From Gammaproteobacteria bacterium (GTDB lineage: Bacteria; Pseudomonadota; Gammaproteobacteria; Steroidobacterales; Steroidobacteraceae): DNA of 64,000 nucleotides. Both the position numbers and the translations under genes were made by a program. The stretch spans positions 1 to 64,000 of the forward strand of contig DAIDHD010000005.1 of the NCBI GenBank assembly GCA_027459765.1, written 5' to 3'. Of this stretch, positions 1 through 10,944 are shown piece after piece. Position 1 is the first letter of the stretch, and every line of letters begins with the position of its first letter. The notes beneath the pieces are model-generated. The model saw only the letters and a program-made list of their open reading frames with translations. It did not search any database and was not told the origin of the DNA.

Positions 1-454
<454 letters not shown>

Positions 455-591
455 ATACACTTTAGAACTGAAGCAATCACGATCCCAAACTTCAGCCTGT
501 TCTTTCGAACAACTGGTCGTTTGGAACTCGTTCATCAATTGCGCTTTCGAGCAACCGACGCGAGTCCCCACACAAGTTACCTGTTCGATTT

Positions 592-602
592 TTTAAATAG
601 CA
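592..602 (-). promoter_or_regulatory. boxA antitermination site of the rRNA leader
   Basis: The minus strand reads TGCTATTTAAA, one mismatch from the TGCTCTTTAA core of proteobacterial boxA, followed by an A-run. It sits about 140 bases upstream of the 16S 5' end, where NusB/NusE-dependent antitermination complexes assemble on rRNA leaders. Confidence 0.7.
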
Positions 603-636
603 CCCGGGACGACAAGGCCTCGGGGAAAGACTTTCA

Positions 637-664
637 AGTATAGCTGCTTTTCAGGTCCCGTCAA
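637..664 (-). promoter_or_regulatory. rRNA promoter P2 (proximal)
   Basis: On the minus strand TTGACG (659-664) and TATACT (637-642) are separated by 16 bases. Both hexamers are near the sigma70 consensus, and the pair faces the 16S gene. The layout, about 75 bases below a second promoter, matches the tandem P1/P2 arrangement common in rRNA operons. Confidence 0.7.
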
Positions 665-710
665 CTACCGACGTTTGCTGCAAAACCGCTTTCACTTGGA
701 AAGGGCGCGC

Positions 711-738
711 AGTATAGCCCCGTGTTCGCCGCTGTCAA
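711..738 (-). promoter_or_regulatory. rRNA promoter P1 (distal) with GC-rich discriminator
   Basis: On the minus strand a perfect TTGACA (733-738) is followed after 16 bases by TATACT (711-716). The bases right after the -10 box are GCGCGCCC, a GC-rich discriminator of the kind linked to ppGpp/DksA stringent control of rRNA promoters. It lies just downstream of tyrS. Confidence 0.8.
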
Positions 739-795
739 CCAGTTGTAATACGGCTCGAATCGCGTCCGCTTCCGGGCCGCCGGGGCCACGGGAAA

Positions 796-2016
<1,221 letters not shown>

Positions 2017-2114
2017 GGCTGTGTGCACCCTCGTCGCCCACGATGAACCGGCCGACGGCCGGAGCCGTGCAATGTAGGCCAATCGCCGGGGGCGCGACAA
2101 TACCGGCCGGCGGA

Positions 2115-3659
2115 TCAGCCGTTGCCGACGTCGCCGCGGCGAATCGCCTCGACTCGCGCGCGGATCGCCGCGCGCGCGGCTTCGTCGAGGCGGCGCGCAT
2201 TCTTGACCTGCAGGGCCATGCGCGGATTGCGCGCCAGCACCTGCTCGTGGCGCAGGAGGAAATCCCAGTAGAGCGTGGTGAACGGACAGGCCCGGTCGCC
2301 GCTGCGTTGCGTGGGATCGTAGCGGCACCCGGCGCAGTAGTTGCTCATGCGCGCGATGTAGTTGCCGGTAGCGGCGTAGGGCTTGCTCGCCATGATGCCG
2401 CCGTCCGCGTATTGGCTCATGCCGAGGGTGTTGGGCAGTTCCACCCACTCCACGGCGTCCACGTATACGGCCAGATACCACTCGTGCAGTCGCTGCGGAC
2501 GCACGCCGAGCAGCAGCGCGTAGAGCCCGGTGACCATGAGGCGCTGGATGTGGTGCGCGTAGCCGAAGCGCAACGTCTGCGAAAGCGCGTCGCGCAGGCA
2601 GGCCATGTCGGTGGCGCCGGTCCAGTACCAGGCCGGCAGGTCTTCGGTCGCGCCGAGCGCGTTGCCATCGGCGTAGTCCGGCATGCGGCTCCAGTAGATG
2701 CCGCGCACGTACTCCCGCCAGCCCAGTATCTGGCGCACGAAGCCCTCGACCGCCGCCAGCGGCGCGCGGCCGGCGCGATAGGCCTGCTCCGCGGCCGCCA
2801 CCGGTTCGCGCGGATCGAGCAGCTTCAGATTGAGGGCAGCCGACAGGTGCGAGTGATAGAGCCACGGCTCGCCGCGCCACATTGCGTCCTGAAAGCGGCC
2901 GAAATCGGGCAGCCGCTGCTCGATGAAGCGGCGCATCGCCTCGAGCGCCTGGGCGCGAGTGACCGGCCAGGCGAACTCCTCGAGCGAACCGGGATGGTCC
3001 GCGAACCGGGCCGCGACCAGATCGAGCACCTGCCGGGTGATCGCGTCCGGGGCGAAGCCCGTGCGCTCGGGCACCGTCGCGGGACCGTTCGCGCCGAAGC
3101 TCTCGCGATTGTCGGCGTCGAAATTCCACTGCCCGCCGACCGGCTGGGCGCCGTCCATGAGCACGCCGTGCCGGGCGCGCAGTTCCCGATAGAAATACTC
3201 CAAGCGCAGCGACTTGCGGCCGCGCGCGTGGGCGGCAAAGTCGGCGCTCGAGCAGTAGAAGTGCCGGTCCTCGCGGATATCGAGTGTCACCCCGAGCCCT
3301 GCTGCGGTGCGCTGCAGGGCCTCTCGCACCCGGAAATCACCCGGCGACGTCATCACCAGCCGCCGCGGCGACAATTCCGCGACCGCCGCGGCGAGTTCTG
3401 CGGCCAGCGAGCCGCGGTTGCCGGGGGAGTCGAGTGCCACGTAGCGCAGCGGCCGGCCGGCGCCGCGCAATTCCTCCGCGAAGTGCCGCATCGCCGCCAG
3501 GAACAGCGCGATACGCACCTTGCTCGACCAGACGTGCGTCGACTCCTCGGCCACTTCGGCCATGAACACGACGTCGCGGGCCGGATCGAAGCCGTCGAAG
3601 GCGGCGGCGTTCAGGTCGAGCTGATCGCCGAGCACGATCACCAGCGTATCCACGCTCAC
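2115..3659 (-). CDS. FeS-type cryptochrome/photolyase (PhrB-like)
   Basis: Light-driven repair of UV photoproducts in DNA. The protein (about 514 residues) starts with the photolyase-related fold ([13 protein letters not shown]). It ends with a FAD-binding region and the cysteines CAGC and a later C in [10 protein letters not shown], which in the FeS-BCP family ligate a 4Fe-4S cluster. That family includes bacterial (6-4) photolyases such as Agrobacterium PhrB. The GTG start at 3659 overlaps the stop of the DUF2256 gene by 4 bases (GTGA), so the two are translationally coupled. The family assignment is strong; (6-4) photoproduct specificity is inferred from the family. Confidence 0.9.
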   Translation of the reverse strand: MSVDTLVIVLGDQLDLNAAAFDGFDPARDVVFMAEVAEESTHVWSSKVRIALFLAAMRHFAEELRGAGRPLRYVALDSPGNRGSLAAELAAAVAELSPRRLVMTSPGDFRVREALQRTAAGLGVTLDIREDRHFYCSSADFAAHARGRKSLRLEYFYRELRARHGVLMDGAQPVGGQWNFDADNRESFGANGPATVPERTGFAPDAITRQVLDLVAARFADHPGSLEEFAWPVTRAQALEAMRRFIEQRLPDFGRFQDAMWRGEPWLYHSHLSAALNLKLLDPREPVAAAEQAYRAGRAPLAAVEGFVRQILGWREYVRGIYWSRMPDYADGNALGATEDLPAWYWTGATDMACLRDALSQTLRFGYAHHIQRLMVTGLYALLLGVRPQRLHEWYLAVYVDAVEWVELPNTLGMSQYADGGIMASKPYAATGNYIARMSNYCAGCRYDPTQRSGDRACPFTTLYWDFLLRHEQVLARNPRMALQVKNARRLDEAARAAIRARVEAIRRGDVGNG

Positions 3660-3829
3660 GGGTCGCGCCCCGCGACTGCCGGCCGGTTGCGGCACGCGTC
3701 CGAACAGTATCTGACCTCGTCCCAGACCCGCGCCCAACGCTTGCGCCAGGACATGGGCCGGCCGCAGCGGGCGCAGGGCTTGCTGGGAAGATAGGACTTG
3801 TTGCCCCGGTGAGAATCTCGTCGGTTCAT
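3656..3829 (-). CDS. DUF2256 small zinc-ribbon-like protein
   Basis: A 57-residue basic protein with the pattern CARCGRPM then CSDAC, four cysteines that could bind zinc or another metal. It is of the DUF2256 type, whose genes commonly sit beside FeS-type photolyases. Its TGA stop overlaps the photolyase GTG start by 4 bases. Start chosen at the ATG giving MNRRDSHRGNK; an in-frame ATG 12 bases upstream (MRDAMNRR) is the alternative. The biochemical function is unknown. The coupling suggests a role in expression, maturation or activity of the photolyase. Confidence 0.8.
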   Translation of the reverse strand: MNRRDSHRGNKSYLPSKPCARCGRPMSWRKRWARVWDEVRYCSDACRNRPAVAGRDP

Positions 3830-3938
3830 GGCGTCGCGCATGGTACGTCCGCACCCGCCGTCGCGGAGCGCTCGGGCGGATTGACCGACCGGCAAGCGGA
3901 CGTTAGCCTTAACCGCTTGTCCTTGCAGGAAATAATCA

Positions 3939-5357
3939 GTGGCGACATCAGCACGCGACGATTCCGCCATCCGCCGCTGGCGCGCAGGCATGGCGCGGCT
4001 TGGCCCCTACGCCGCGGCGGCGAGCGCAGCCCTCGTCCTCTGGCATGCAGCGCACGATCGACCGTTGCCGGAGAGCGGTGCGCCGGCGCCCCTCATCTAT
4101 CCCGACTCGCGCCAGGTGGCGGCGACGGGTGACACGGCGGCCAGGCAGGCCACGGTCGCCGCCACCATCCAGGTGGTGGTGGGCCGCAACGACACGCTGG
4201 ATGCGATCTTTCGACGGATGGCGCTCGACCCCTCCGATCTGGCGGCCATCAGGAACCTCCCGGGCATTCGCCAGAGCATGGACTTCCTCAAGCCGGGCGA
4301 GCACATCAGGGTGACTCACGCGGCCGGCACCGTGCGCGAACTGTCGCGCAAGGTGAGCGAAACCGAGACCCTGCAGGTCGTTCGCGGCGACTCGGGTTTC
4401 GCCGCCCGCGTGATCAGCCATCCGGTGGAGACCCGGGTGCGTACGGCGAGCGCGGTGATCGACAGTTCGCTGTTCCAGGCTGCGCAGGGAGTGCACGTAT
4501 CGGACACGGTCGCGCTCGCGCTCGCCAACGTGTTCGCGTGGGACATCGACTTCGCGCTCGACATCCGTGCGGGAGACCGTTTCACGGTGGAGTACGAGCA
4601 GGTGTTCCAGGACGGCCGCTACCTGCACGACGGCGCGGTGCTCGCCGCCGAGTTCGTCAACGACGGCCGCGTGTACCGCGCCGTGCGTTACACCGACGCG
4701 GACGGGCGGACCGGGTACTACACGCCCGACGGTCGCCCCATGCGCAAGGCCTTCCTGCGCGCGCCGGTCGACTTCACGCGTGTCAGCTCCGGCTTCAATC
4801 CGCATCGCCGCCACCCCATTCTCGACGTGGTGCGCGGACACATGGGCACCGACTATGCCGCCCCGGTCGGCACCGCCGTGTACGCCGCGGGCGACGGCAG
4901 GGTCGTCTTCGTCGGCCGCAAGGGCGGGTATGGCAATGCGGTATTGCTCGAGCACGGCGGCGGGGTCACCACCCTCTACGGCCACCTGTCGCGTTTCGCG
5001 CGCACACTGCACGACGGCGAGCGCGTTCAGCAGGGCGAGGTCATCGGCTACGTCGGCATGACCGGGCTGGCGACCGGCCCTCACCTGCACTACGAGTATC
5101 GCGTCAACGGCGTGTACCAGAACCCTCAGACCGTCCATTTGCCGGGAGCCGCACCGCTGCGCGCGCAGGAGTTGACGGGCTTCCGCAACGCGGCGCAACC
5201 GCTGCTGGCGGCGCTCGCGCACCCGACCGCTGATGAGGTCGAGGGGGTGGCGCGCGCCGGCGCGGCCGGGATACCGCTCGCCGATCGGGTACCCGCTCCC
5301 GAACCCGCCTCGCCCGGACGCGGCCCCGCCGCGCAGCCGCAGCAAGCCGGCGGGTGA
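3939..5357 (+). CDS. M23 family murein metallopeptidase
   Basis: Predicted inner-membrane-anchored endopeptidase that cuts peptidoglycan cross-links in the periplasm. Residues ~18-36 form one hydrophobic N-terminal anchor. A LysM/OapA-like region follows (about 65-125), and the LytM/M23 domain lies at about 280-390 with the zinc motifs HMGTD (~300) and HLHYE (~382) intact. The family member MepM of E. coli is similar in layout. The GTG start has AGGA 9 bases upstream. A TTGACC hexamer at 3881 with a weak partner near 3903 may be its promoter. It is followed after 22 bases by anmK, a pairing that joins cell-wall cutting to recycling. Confidence 0.92.
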   Translation: MATSARDDSAIRRWRAGMARLGPYAAAASAALVLWHAAHDRPLPESGAPAPLIYPDSRQVAATGDTAARQATVAATIQVVVGRNDTLDAIFRRMALDPSDLAAIRNLPGIRQSMDFLKPGEHIRVTHAAGTVRELSRKVSETETLQVVRGDSGFAARVISHPVETRVRTASAVIDSSLFQAAQGVHVSDTVALALANVFAWDIDFALDIRAGDRFTVEYEQVFQDGRYLHDGAVLAAEFVNDGRVYRAVRYTDADGRTGYYTPDGRPMRKAFLRAPVDFTRVSSGFNPHRRHPILDVVRGHMGTDYAAPVGTAVYAAGDGRVVFVGRKGGYGNAVLLEHGGGVTTLYGHLSRFARTLHDGERVQQGEVIGYVGMTGLATGPHLHYEYRVNGVYQNPQTVHLPGAAPLRAQELTGFRNAAQPLLAALAHPTADEVEGVARAGAAGIPLADRVPAPEPASPGRGPAAQPQQAGG

Positions 5358-5379
5358 GCGCGGCCGCAAGGTTCCCTGG

Positions 5380-6480
5380 GTGAGTCTGTACCTCGGCCTG
5401 ATCTCCGGAACCAGCATGGACGCGATCGACGTCGCGCTGGTGGATTTCGACGCCGATCCGCTGCGCGTGCTGGCGACGCGCTCCGCGGCCTTCGATCCGG
5501 AATTGAAGCGGCGCGTGGCCACGCTCATCGACGCGCCCGCCACGGTGGCGCTGGACGAGATCGGCCAGGTGGACGTGGCCGTCGGTCGCGCCTTCGCGGC
5601 GGCGGCGCTCGGCCTGCTCGCCGAAGCGGGCATCCCGCCGTCCGCCATCGAGGCCATGGGCAGCCACGGGCAGACGCTGCGTCACCGGCCCGATCTGCCG
5701 TTGCCGTTTACCTGGCAGATCGGCGATCCGAACGTGCTCGCGGAGGCGACGGGCATCACGGTGGTGGCGGATTTCCGCCGCCGCGACGTGGCGGCGGGCG
5801 GCCAGGGGGCGCCCCTGGTGCCCCTGTTCCATGACCAGGTCTTTCGCAGCGCCGCCGAGAATCGAGTCATCCTCAATCTCGGCGGGATCGCCAACGTCAC
5901 GGTATTGGCGGCCGACCGCCCCGTGTACGGCTTCGACACCGGCCCGGCGAACCGGCTGCTCGACGCCTGGGCAAGCCGTCACCTCGGCACCGAGTTCGAC
6001 GCCGACGGCGCCTGGGCCGCGAGCGGTCGTTGCGACCCGGCGCTCCTCGCCCGCTGCCTGTCCGATCCCTACTTCGCGTTGCCCCCGCCGAAGAGCACCG
6101 GGCGCGAGCTCTTCAACGTGGCCTGGCTCGAGCAGCGGCTCGGCGCGAGCGCCGCAAGGCCGGCGGACGTGCAGGCGACTCTGCTCGAACTCACGGCCGA
6201 GAGCGTGGCGCGCGCGATCCGCGGCTGCGCTCCCGGCGCCGCCGTCTATGCCTGCGGGGGCGGCGCCCGCAATTCGGCGCTGCTCGCGGCGATCGCGCGG
6301 CGGCTGGCGCCGGCACCCACGCTGACCACCGCGGCGCTCGGCCTCGACCCGGATTTCGTCGAGGCGATCGCCTTCGCGTGGTTCGCACGCCGCACCCTGC
6401 GCGGCGAGCCGCTGGCGACCCCGACCGTGACCGGGGGTGCCGGCGCACGCGTGCTGGGAGGCATCTATCGCGGCGCCTGA
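5380..6480 (+). CDS. anmK: Anhydro-N-acetylmuramic acid kinase
   Basis: Phosphorylates and opens 1,6-anhydro-MurNAc released from peptidoglycan, giving MurNAc-6-phosphate for recycling. The protein (366 residues, normal length) begins VSLYLGLISGTSMDAID with the family's GTSMD signature, and carries the sugar-kinase/actin-fold ATP-binding segments (NLGGIANVT, FDTGPANRL, CGGGARN). The GTG start at 5380 is preceded by AAGG at about 8 bases. It lies 22 bases after the M23 peptidase and 50 bases before ppk1. A murein amidase (ampD) elsewhere in the window belongs to the same recycling pathway. Confidence 0.95.
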   Translation: MSLYLGLISGTSMDAIDVALVDFDADPLRVLATRSAAFDPELKRRVATLIDAPATVALDEIGQVDVAVGRAFAAAALGLLAEAGIPPSAIEAMGSHGQTLRHRPDLPLPFTWQIGDPNVLAEATGITVVADFRRRDVAAGGQGAPLVPLFHDQVFRSAAENRVILNLGGIANVTVLAADRPVYGFDTGPANRLLDAWASRHLGTEFDADGAWAASGRCDPALLARCLSDPYFALPPPKSTGRELFNVAWLEQRLGASAARPADVQATLLELTAESVARAIRGCAPGAAVYACGGGARNSALLAAIARRLAPAPTLTTAALGLDPDFVEAIAFAWFARRTLRGEPLATPTVTGGAGARVLGGIYRGA

Positions 6481-6530
6481 GTGCGCCGCGGTAACGCAAT
6501 CTTCACCTTGCGACGGGCACACTTCCCACG

Positions 6531-8606
6531 ATGAACGACGCCGATCTGAAGCGACCCGAGCTGTTCATCAATCGCGAGCTGTCCTTCCTCGAGTTCAATC
6601 AGCGCGTCCTCGAGCAGGCCAGGGACGCCGGGATCCCGCTGCTCGAACGAGTGCGCTTCCTGGGAATCTCCTGCACCAACCTCGACGAATTCTTCGAAAT
6701 CCGCGTCGCCGGCCTGAAGGAGCTGCAGGAGGCCGGAGCCGTGCAGCCCGGACCTGACGGCCTGTCGATCCCGGAACAGCTCGCCGCCATCCGCGCGCGC
6801 GCCGGCAGGCTCGTGGACGAGCAGTACCAGTTGCTCAACGACGTGCTCATCCCGGAGCTCGCGCGCAACGGCGTCGTGTTCCTGTCGCCGGAGAACTGGA
6901 CGAGCACTCAGGCCGAGTGGCTCAAGGCCTACTTCCGCAGCGAGGTCGAGCCGGTGCTCAGCCCGCTGGCGCTCGACCCGGCGCGCCCCTTCCCGAAGAT
7001 ACTCAACAAGAGCCTCAACTTCGCCGTGATCGTCGAGGGCGAGGACGGGTTCGGAAGGCACGCGGGCCTCGCCGTGGTGCAGGCGCCGCGTTCGCTGCCG
7101 CGAGTCATCCGGCTTCCGGACGAGCTCGGCAGCCGGCTCTTCGTGTTCCTCGGAACGATCGTCGAGGCCTTCGTCGCCGACCTGTTCTCGGGCATGCGGG
7201 TCCGCGGTTGCTACCAGTTCCGGGTCACGCGCAACAGCGACCTGTTCGTCGAGCAGGAGGAGGTCGACGACCTGCTGCGCGCGGTGGAGGGCGAGCTTGC
7301 GTCGCGCCGTTACGGCGACGCGGTTCGTCTCGAAGCCGCGCACGACTGCCCGCAGGAGATACTGAGCTATCTGCTCGACCAGTTCGGTCTCGGCGAGGCG
7401 GACCTCTACAAGGTGGAAGGCCCCGTCAACCTGAACCGGCTGGCGGGTGTGATCGACCTCGTGGAGCGAACCGATCTCAAGTATCCGCCGTTCGCGCCGA
7501 GCACGCCCGAGCGCCTGCGCGCCGGGGGCGACGTGTTCGCGGCCCTGCGCGAGGGCGACGTGCTGCTGCACCACCCGTTCCAGAGCTTCGGTCCCGTGAT
7601 CGACTTCCTGAGGCAGGCGGCGGCCGACCCCCAGGTGCTCGCCATCAAGCAGACCCTGTACCGCGCCGGCACCGATTCGGCGATCGTGGGCGCGCTGGTC
7701 GAGGCGGCGCAGGCGGGCAAGGACGTGACCGTCATCATCGAGCTGCGCGCGCGATTCGACGAAGAGGCCAACATCGAGCTCGCCAACACGCTGCAGGAGG
7801 CTGGCGCGCACGTGATGTACGGCGTCGTCGGCTACAAGACCCACGCCAAGCTCGTCATGGTGGTTCGCCGCGAGGAGCGCGGCTTGCGCCGCTATTGCCA
7901 CCTCGGCACCGGCAATTACCACATCCGCACGGCCAAGCTGTACACGGACTACGGGCTGATGACCGCCGACGAGGCCATCGGGGAGGACGTACACGAGATC
8001 TTCCTGCAGCTCACCGGACTCACGCGCGTGCCGCGGTTGCGCAAGCTGCTGCAGGCGCCCTTCGGCCTGCACCAGGCGATGATCGACAAGATCGAGCGCG
8101 AGAGTGAGCATGCGCGCGCGGGCCGCCCCGCCCGGATCATCGCCAAGCTCAATGCACTGACCGAGCCGACCGTGATACAGGCCCTCTATCGGGCGTCACG
8201 GGCGGGCGTCGACGTCGACCTCATCGTGCGCGGCGTCTGCTGCCTGCGGCCCGGCATCGCCGGCGTGTCGGAGCGCATCCGGGTGCGGTCCATCGTCGGC
8301 CGGTTTCTCGAACACTCGCGCGTCTATTGCTTCGAGAACGCGGGCGAGCGGGAGATCTACTGCGCGAGCGCGGACTGGATGGACCGGAACCTGTTCCGGC
8401 GCATCGAGGTGGCCTTTCCGGTGGAGTCGCGCGACCTGCAGATGCGGGTGGTCGACGATCTCACGCTGTACCTCACGGACGACACCCAGTCGTGGATGCT
8501 GCAACCCGACGGTCGCTACGTGCGCAGCGGCTCCGGCGGCAACGTCTGCGCGCAGATGCGCGAGCTTCGCCTCTACGACGACCGCGTGGCGCTGCTGGAG
8601 AACTGA
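6531..8606 (+). CDS. ppk1: Polyphosphate kinase 1
   Basis: Makes inorganic polyphosphate from ATP, reversibly. The protein has 691 residues, standard for the family, with the N-terminal PELFINRELSFLEFN segment and HKD-type phospholipase-D-like motifs. KTHAKL near residue 437 contains the predicted autophosphorylated histidine, HLGTGNYH follows near 456, and a second HKD region lies around HSRVYCFEN (~595). Starts at ATG 6531 without a strong ribosome binding site. Its last 34 bases overlap the end of the convergent Ppx/GppA gene. Confidence 0.97.
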   Translation: MNDADLKRPELFINRELSFLEFNQRVLEQARDAGIPLLERVRFLGISCTNLDEFFEIRVAGLKELQEAGAVQPGPDGLSIPEQLAAIRARAGRLVDEQYQLLNDVLIPELARNGVVFLSPENWTSTQAEWLKAYFRSEVEPVLSPLALDPARPFPKILNKSLNFAVIVEGEDGFGRHAGLAVVQAPRSLPRVIRLPDELGSRLFVFLGTIVEAFVADLFSGMRVRGCYQFRVTRNSDLFVEQEEVDDLLRAVEGELASRRYGDAVRLEAAHDCPQEILSYLLDQFGLGEADLYKVEGPVNLNRLAGVIDLVERTDLKYPPFAPSTPERLRAGGDVFAALREGDVLLHHPFQSFGPVIDFLRQAAADPQVLAIKQTLYRAGTDSAIVGALVEAAQAGKDVTVIIELRARFDEEANIELANTLQEAGAHVMYGVVGYKTHAKLVMVVRREERGLRRYCHLGTGNYHIRTAKLYTDYGLMTADEAIGEDVHEIFLQLTGLTRVPRLRKLLQAPFGLHQAMIDKIERESEHARAGRPARIIAKLNALTEPTVIQALYRASRAGVDVDLIVRGVCCLRPGIAGVSERIRVRSIVGRFLEHSRVYCFENAGEREIYCASADWMDRNLFRRIEVAFPVESRDLQMRVVDDLTLYLTDDTQSWMLQPDGRYVRSGSGGNVCAQMRELRLYDDRVALLEN

Positions 8607-10099
8607 AGGCGAAAGCCGACCGCCTTCAGGTAGGCGCGCTCCTGGTCCAGGTCCTCGAGCGTCAGCGGGTGGTCACGCATCCAGCGCTGCGGCAGCGTCA
8701 ACTGCAGCGACCGGCCGCGCACCTCGAGCCGGATGTCCGGCAAGGGCTGAGGGCTGCGGCCGCGATGCAGGAGCACGGCCAGCCGGAGCAGCACGATCAA
8801 CGATTCGGCGTGCCGGTCCCAGGGCGGCATCAGGTCCTCCAGCGCGTCGAAAGCGAGCTGGCGTCGGTGCGCGCCCACGAGGGCTGCGAGCACCTGCTGC
8901 TCCTCGCGCGGGAATCCCGGCATGTCGGCGTGCTCGAGGAGATAAGCCCCGTGCCGGTGGTACTTGGAGTGCGCGATGTCGAGTCCGATTTCGTGCAACC
9001 GTGCCGCCCAGCGCAGGATGAGCTCGGCGAGCGGATCCTCGAGCCCCCAGGCCGCCTCGGCCTGCGCCAGAAGTGCGACCGCGGTGGCCTCGACGCGCTC
9101 GGCCTGCTGCTCGTCGACGTGGTAGCGCTTCTCCATGGCACGCACGCTGCGCACCCGGGCATCCTCGTCGGTGAGCCGGCCGACGAGGTCGTAGAGCAGC
9201 CCCTCGCGCATCGCGCCTTCGGCGACCCGCACGCGGTCGATGCCGAGACTCTCGACCAGTTCCAGGAGGATCGCCAGGCCGCTCGCGAACACCGGCGCCC
9301 GGTCGGTGTCGACGTCCGGCAGTTCGAGGTCGTCGACGTGCCCGGCGGCGGTCACGCGCTCGGAGAGGCTGCGCAGATTGTCCAGGGTGATTCGCGGCGA
9401 GTCCGGGTACAGGCGCCGGACCACCTCGCCGAGGATGCGCACGGTGCCGGAGCTGCCGAATGCCTCCTGCCAACCGAGCTTGCGGTAGGCCTCGAGAACC
9501 GGCTCCAGTTCGAGCCGTACCGCGGTGCGCGCACGCTCGAAGCGCTTCGCGGAAATGCGCCCGTCCGGAAAGCAGGTCGTGGTCAGGCCGACGCAGCCGA
9601 CCGACAGGCTTTCGAGCAGGACGGGCTCGAAACCCTGGCCGATGACGATCTCGGTCGAGCCACCGCCGATGTCGATCACCAGCCGCTTGTCGGTGCTGAA
9701 CGGGCTGGTGTGGGCGACACCCGAGTAGATGAGCCGCGCCTCCTCCTGGCCCGAGATGATCTCGATCGGGTGGCCGAGCGCCGCACGCGCACGCTCGAGG
9801 AACCAGCGCTTTCGCTTGGCTCGCCGCAGCGCGTTGGTGCCGACCACGCGCACGCTGCCCGCGTGCATGGCGCGCAGCCTTTGCCCGAAGCGCTCCAGGC
9901 AGCGCAGGGCGCGCTCCATGGCCGCGTCCTCCAGGCGTCCGCTGTCGTCGAGGCCCGCGGCCAGCCGCACCATCTCGCGCAGCCGATCGACGATGAGGAG
10001 TTGCCCGTGCGAGTGCCGGGCCACGACCATGTGAAAGCTGTTGGATCCCAGGTCGACGGCGGCGAGCACGTCGGGGACGACGCGGCGTCCGCGACTCAT
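8573..10099 (-). CDS. ppx: Ppx/GppA family exopolyphosphatase
   Basis: Predicted exopolyphosphatase and/or guanosine pentaphosphate phosphatase. The actin-like fold shows DLGSNSFHMVVA at the N-terminus and IGGGSTEIVIG near residue 148. The C-terminal half has the HD-like helical domain (LHEIGLDIAHSKYHRHGAYLLEH region). At 508 residues it matches long proteobacterial Ppx. It is convergent to ppk1 with a 34-base overlap at the stops, so maker and breaker of polyphosphate oppose each other. Ppx versus GppA specificity cannot be settled from sequence by eye. Confidence 0.93.
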   Translation of the reverse strand: MSRGRRVVPDVLAAVDLGSNSFHMVVARHSHGQLLIVDRLREMVRLAAGLDDSGRLEDAAMERALRCLERFGQRLRAMHAGSVRVVGTNALRRAKRKRWFLERARAALGHPIEIISGQEEARLIYSGVAHTSPFSTDKRLVIDIGGGSTEIVIGQGFEPVLLESLSVGCVGLTTTCFPDGRISAKRFERARTAVRLELEPVLEAYRKLGWQEAFGSSGTVRILGEVVRRLYPDSPRITLDNLRSLSERVTAAGHVDDLELPDVDTDRAPVFASGLAILLELVESLGIDRVRVAEGAMREGLLYDLVGRLTDEDARVRSVRAMEKRYHVDEQQAERVEATAVALLAQAEAAWGLEDPLAELILRWAARLHEIGLDIAHSKYHRHGAYLLEHADMPGFPREEQQVLAALVGAHRRQLAFDALEDLMPPWDRHAESLIVLLRLAVLLHRGRSPQPLPDIRLEVRGRSLQLTLPQRWMRDHPLTLEDLDQERAYLKAVGFRLQFSSSATRSS

Positions 10100-10118
10100 C
10101 GGCCCGCCGGCGCCATCG

Positions 10119-10505
10119 TCAGGCCGAGAAGGACGAACCGCACCCGCAGGTGGTCTTGGCGTTCGGATTGCGGATCACGAACTGGGCGCCCTGCAGGTCT
10201 TCCTTGTAGTCGATTTCCGCGCCCATCAGGTATTGCGCGCTCATGGGATCGACGAGCAGCTTGACGCCTCGATTCTCGACGCAGAAATCGCCGTCTTCCA
10301 GGTTCTCGTCGAACGTGAACCCGTACTGGAAGCCGGAACAACCGCCCCCGGATACGAACACGCGCAACTTGAGGTTCGGATTGGACTCCTCGCGGATCAA
10401 CTCGCCGACCTTGTCCGCGGCGGCGTCGGTGAACACGAGGATGGCCGGCGGGGCCGCGGGCGCATCGCTCGGCAGGGCTTCAGTCACGGTACTCATGGGG
10501 GGCAT
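10119..10505 (-). CDS. erpA: A-type iron-sulfur carrier ErpA
   Basis: Delivers Fe-S clusters to apoproteins. The HesB/IscA fold has its three conserved cysteines: one in [11 protein letters not shown] and two in the C-terminal [10 protein letters not shown]. The start at 10505 follows the bactofilin stop after one base (TAAcATG), and GGGGAG sits just upstream. A second ATG at 10496 gives a protein closer to the usual ErpA length and cannot be excluded. Co-transcription with bactofilin is likely. Confidence 0.92.
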   Translation of the reverse strand: MPPMSTVTEALPSDAPAAPPAILVFTDAAADKVGELIREESNPNLKLRVFVSGGGCSGFQYGFTFDENLEDGDFCVENRGVKLLVDPMSAQYLMGAEIDYKEDLQGAQFVIRNPNAKTTCGCGSSFSA

Positions 10506-10506
10506 G

Positions 10507-10944
10507 TTACTCCCCGCGCCCCGCGCGATCAAAATCCGGCGCCGCGGCGTCGGATTGCGGATCGGGCCCGGCGGCCGACTCGAGCGCGCTGCCGCGGTGG
10601 ATCAGCTTGCCGTTGATGCGCGCACCGACCGCCGTCTCGATGACGGCGTAGACCACGTTGCCGAGCACCCGCGCCTTGGCGCCGAGCTCGACGCGGTCGG
10701 CTGCCTCGATGTCGCCCTTCACCACGCCGTTCAGCACGATGTTCGGCGCCACCACCGATCCCTCGATGCACCCCTGCTCGCTCACCGACAGCAGCGAATC
10801 CGGGCCCGCCTCGCCGGTGACGTTGCCGTTGATGTGGCCGTCCAGGTGCAAGCCTCCGCTGAATTCGACGTCGCCGTTGATGCGCGTGCGGGCGCCGATC
10901 AGCGTGTCGATCTTGGCCTTGCTAGTCGGTTTCCGCTTGAACAT
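10507..10944 (-). CDS. Bactofilin family polymer-forming protein
   Basis: Bactofilins form cytoskeletal polymers at the membrane and often act in cell shape or local cell-wall synthesis. The central ~95 residues show repeated short strands ([41 protein letters not shown] and similar) typical of the right-handed beta-helix. Flexible ends are short: a basic start ([11 protein letters not shown]) and a D/A-rich tail. The gene is about 145 residues, overlaps the preceding DUF6776-like gene by 23 bases and is followed directly by erpA. Confidence 0.92.
   Translation of the reverse strand: MFKRKPTSKAKIDTLIGARTRINGDVEFSGGLHLDGHINGNVTGEAGPDSLLSVSEQGCIEGSVVAPNIVLNGVVKGDIEAADRVELGAKARVLGNVVYAVIETAVGARINGKLIHRGSALESAAGPDPQSDAAAPDFDRAGRGE

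Larger units (their letters stand above)
455..795 (-). other. rRNA operon leader and promoter region
   Basis: This stretch between the 16S 5' end and the tyrS stop codon has no credible protein gene. Read on the minus strand it holds two tandem sigma70-type promoters, an antitermination boxA and a following GTGTGGGGACTCG element like the boxC of other proteobacterial rRNA leaders (about 564-576). It is more AT-rich than its surroundings close to the 16S gene. It shares its strand with tyrS, whose stop codon lies only about 57 bases upstream of the distal promoter's -35 box. Confidence 0.8.

Noticed and set aside
2017-3129. N-terminal extension of tyrS into the photolyase region
   Set aside because: The tyrS frame stays open far upstream, but homology to TyrRS begins at VATSVDEQ and the extension runs through the photolyase gene in another frame.
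2043-3794. Long plus-strand frame opposite the photolyase gene
   Set aside because: Composition is typical of an antisense shadow and the minus-strand photolyase has clear family motifs and cysteines.
8327-10264. Plus-strand frame opposite the Ppx/GppA gene
   Set aside because: Shadow of the Ppx/GppA gene; no ribosome binding site or domain.
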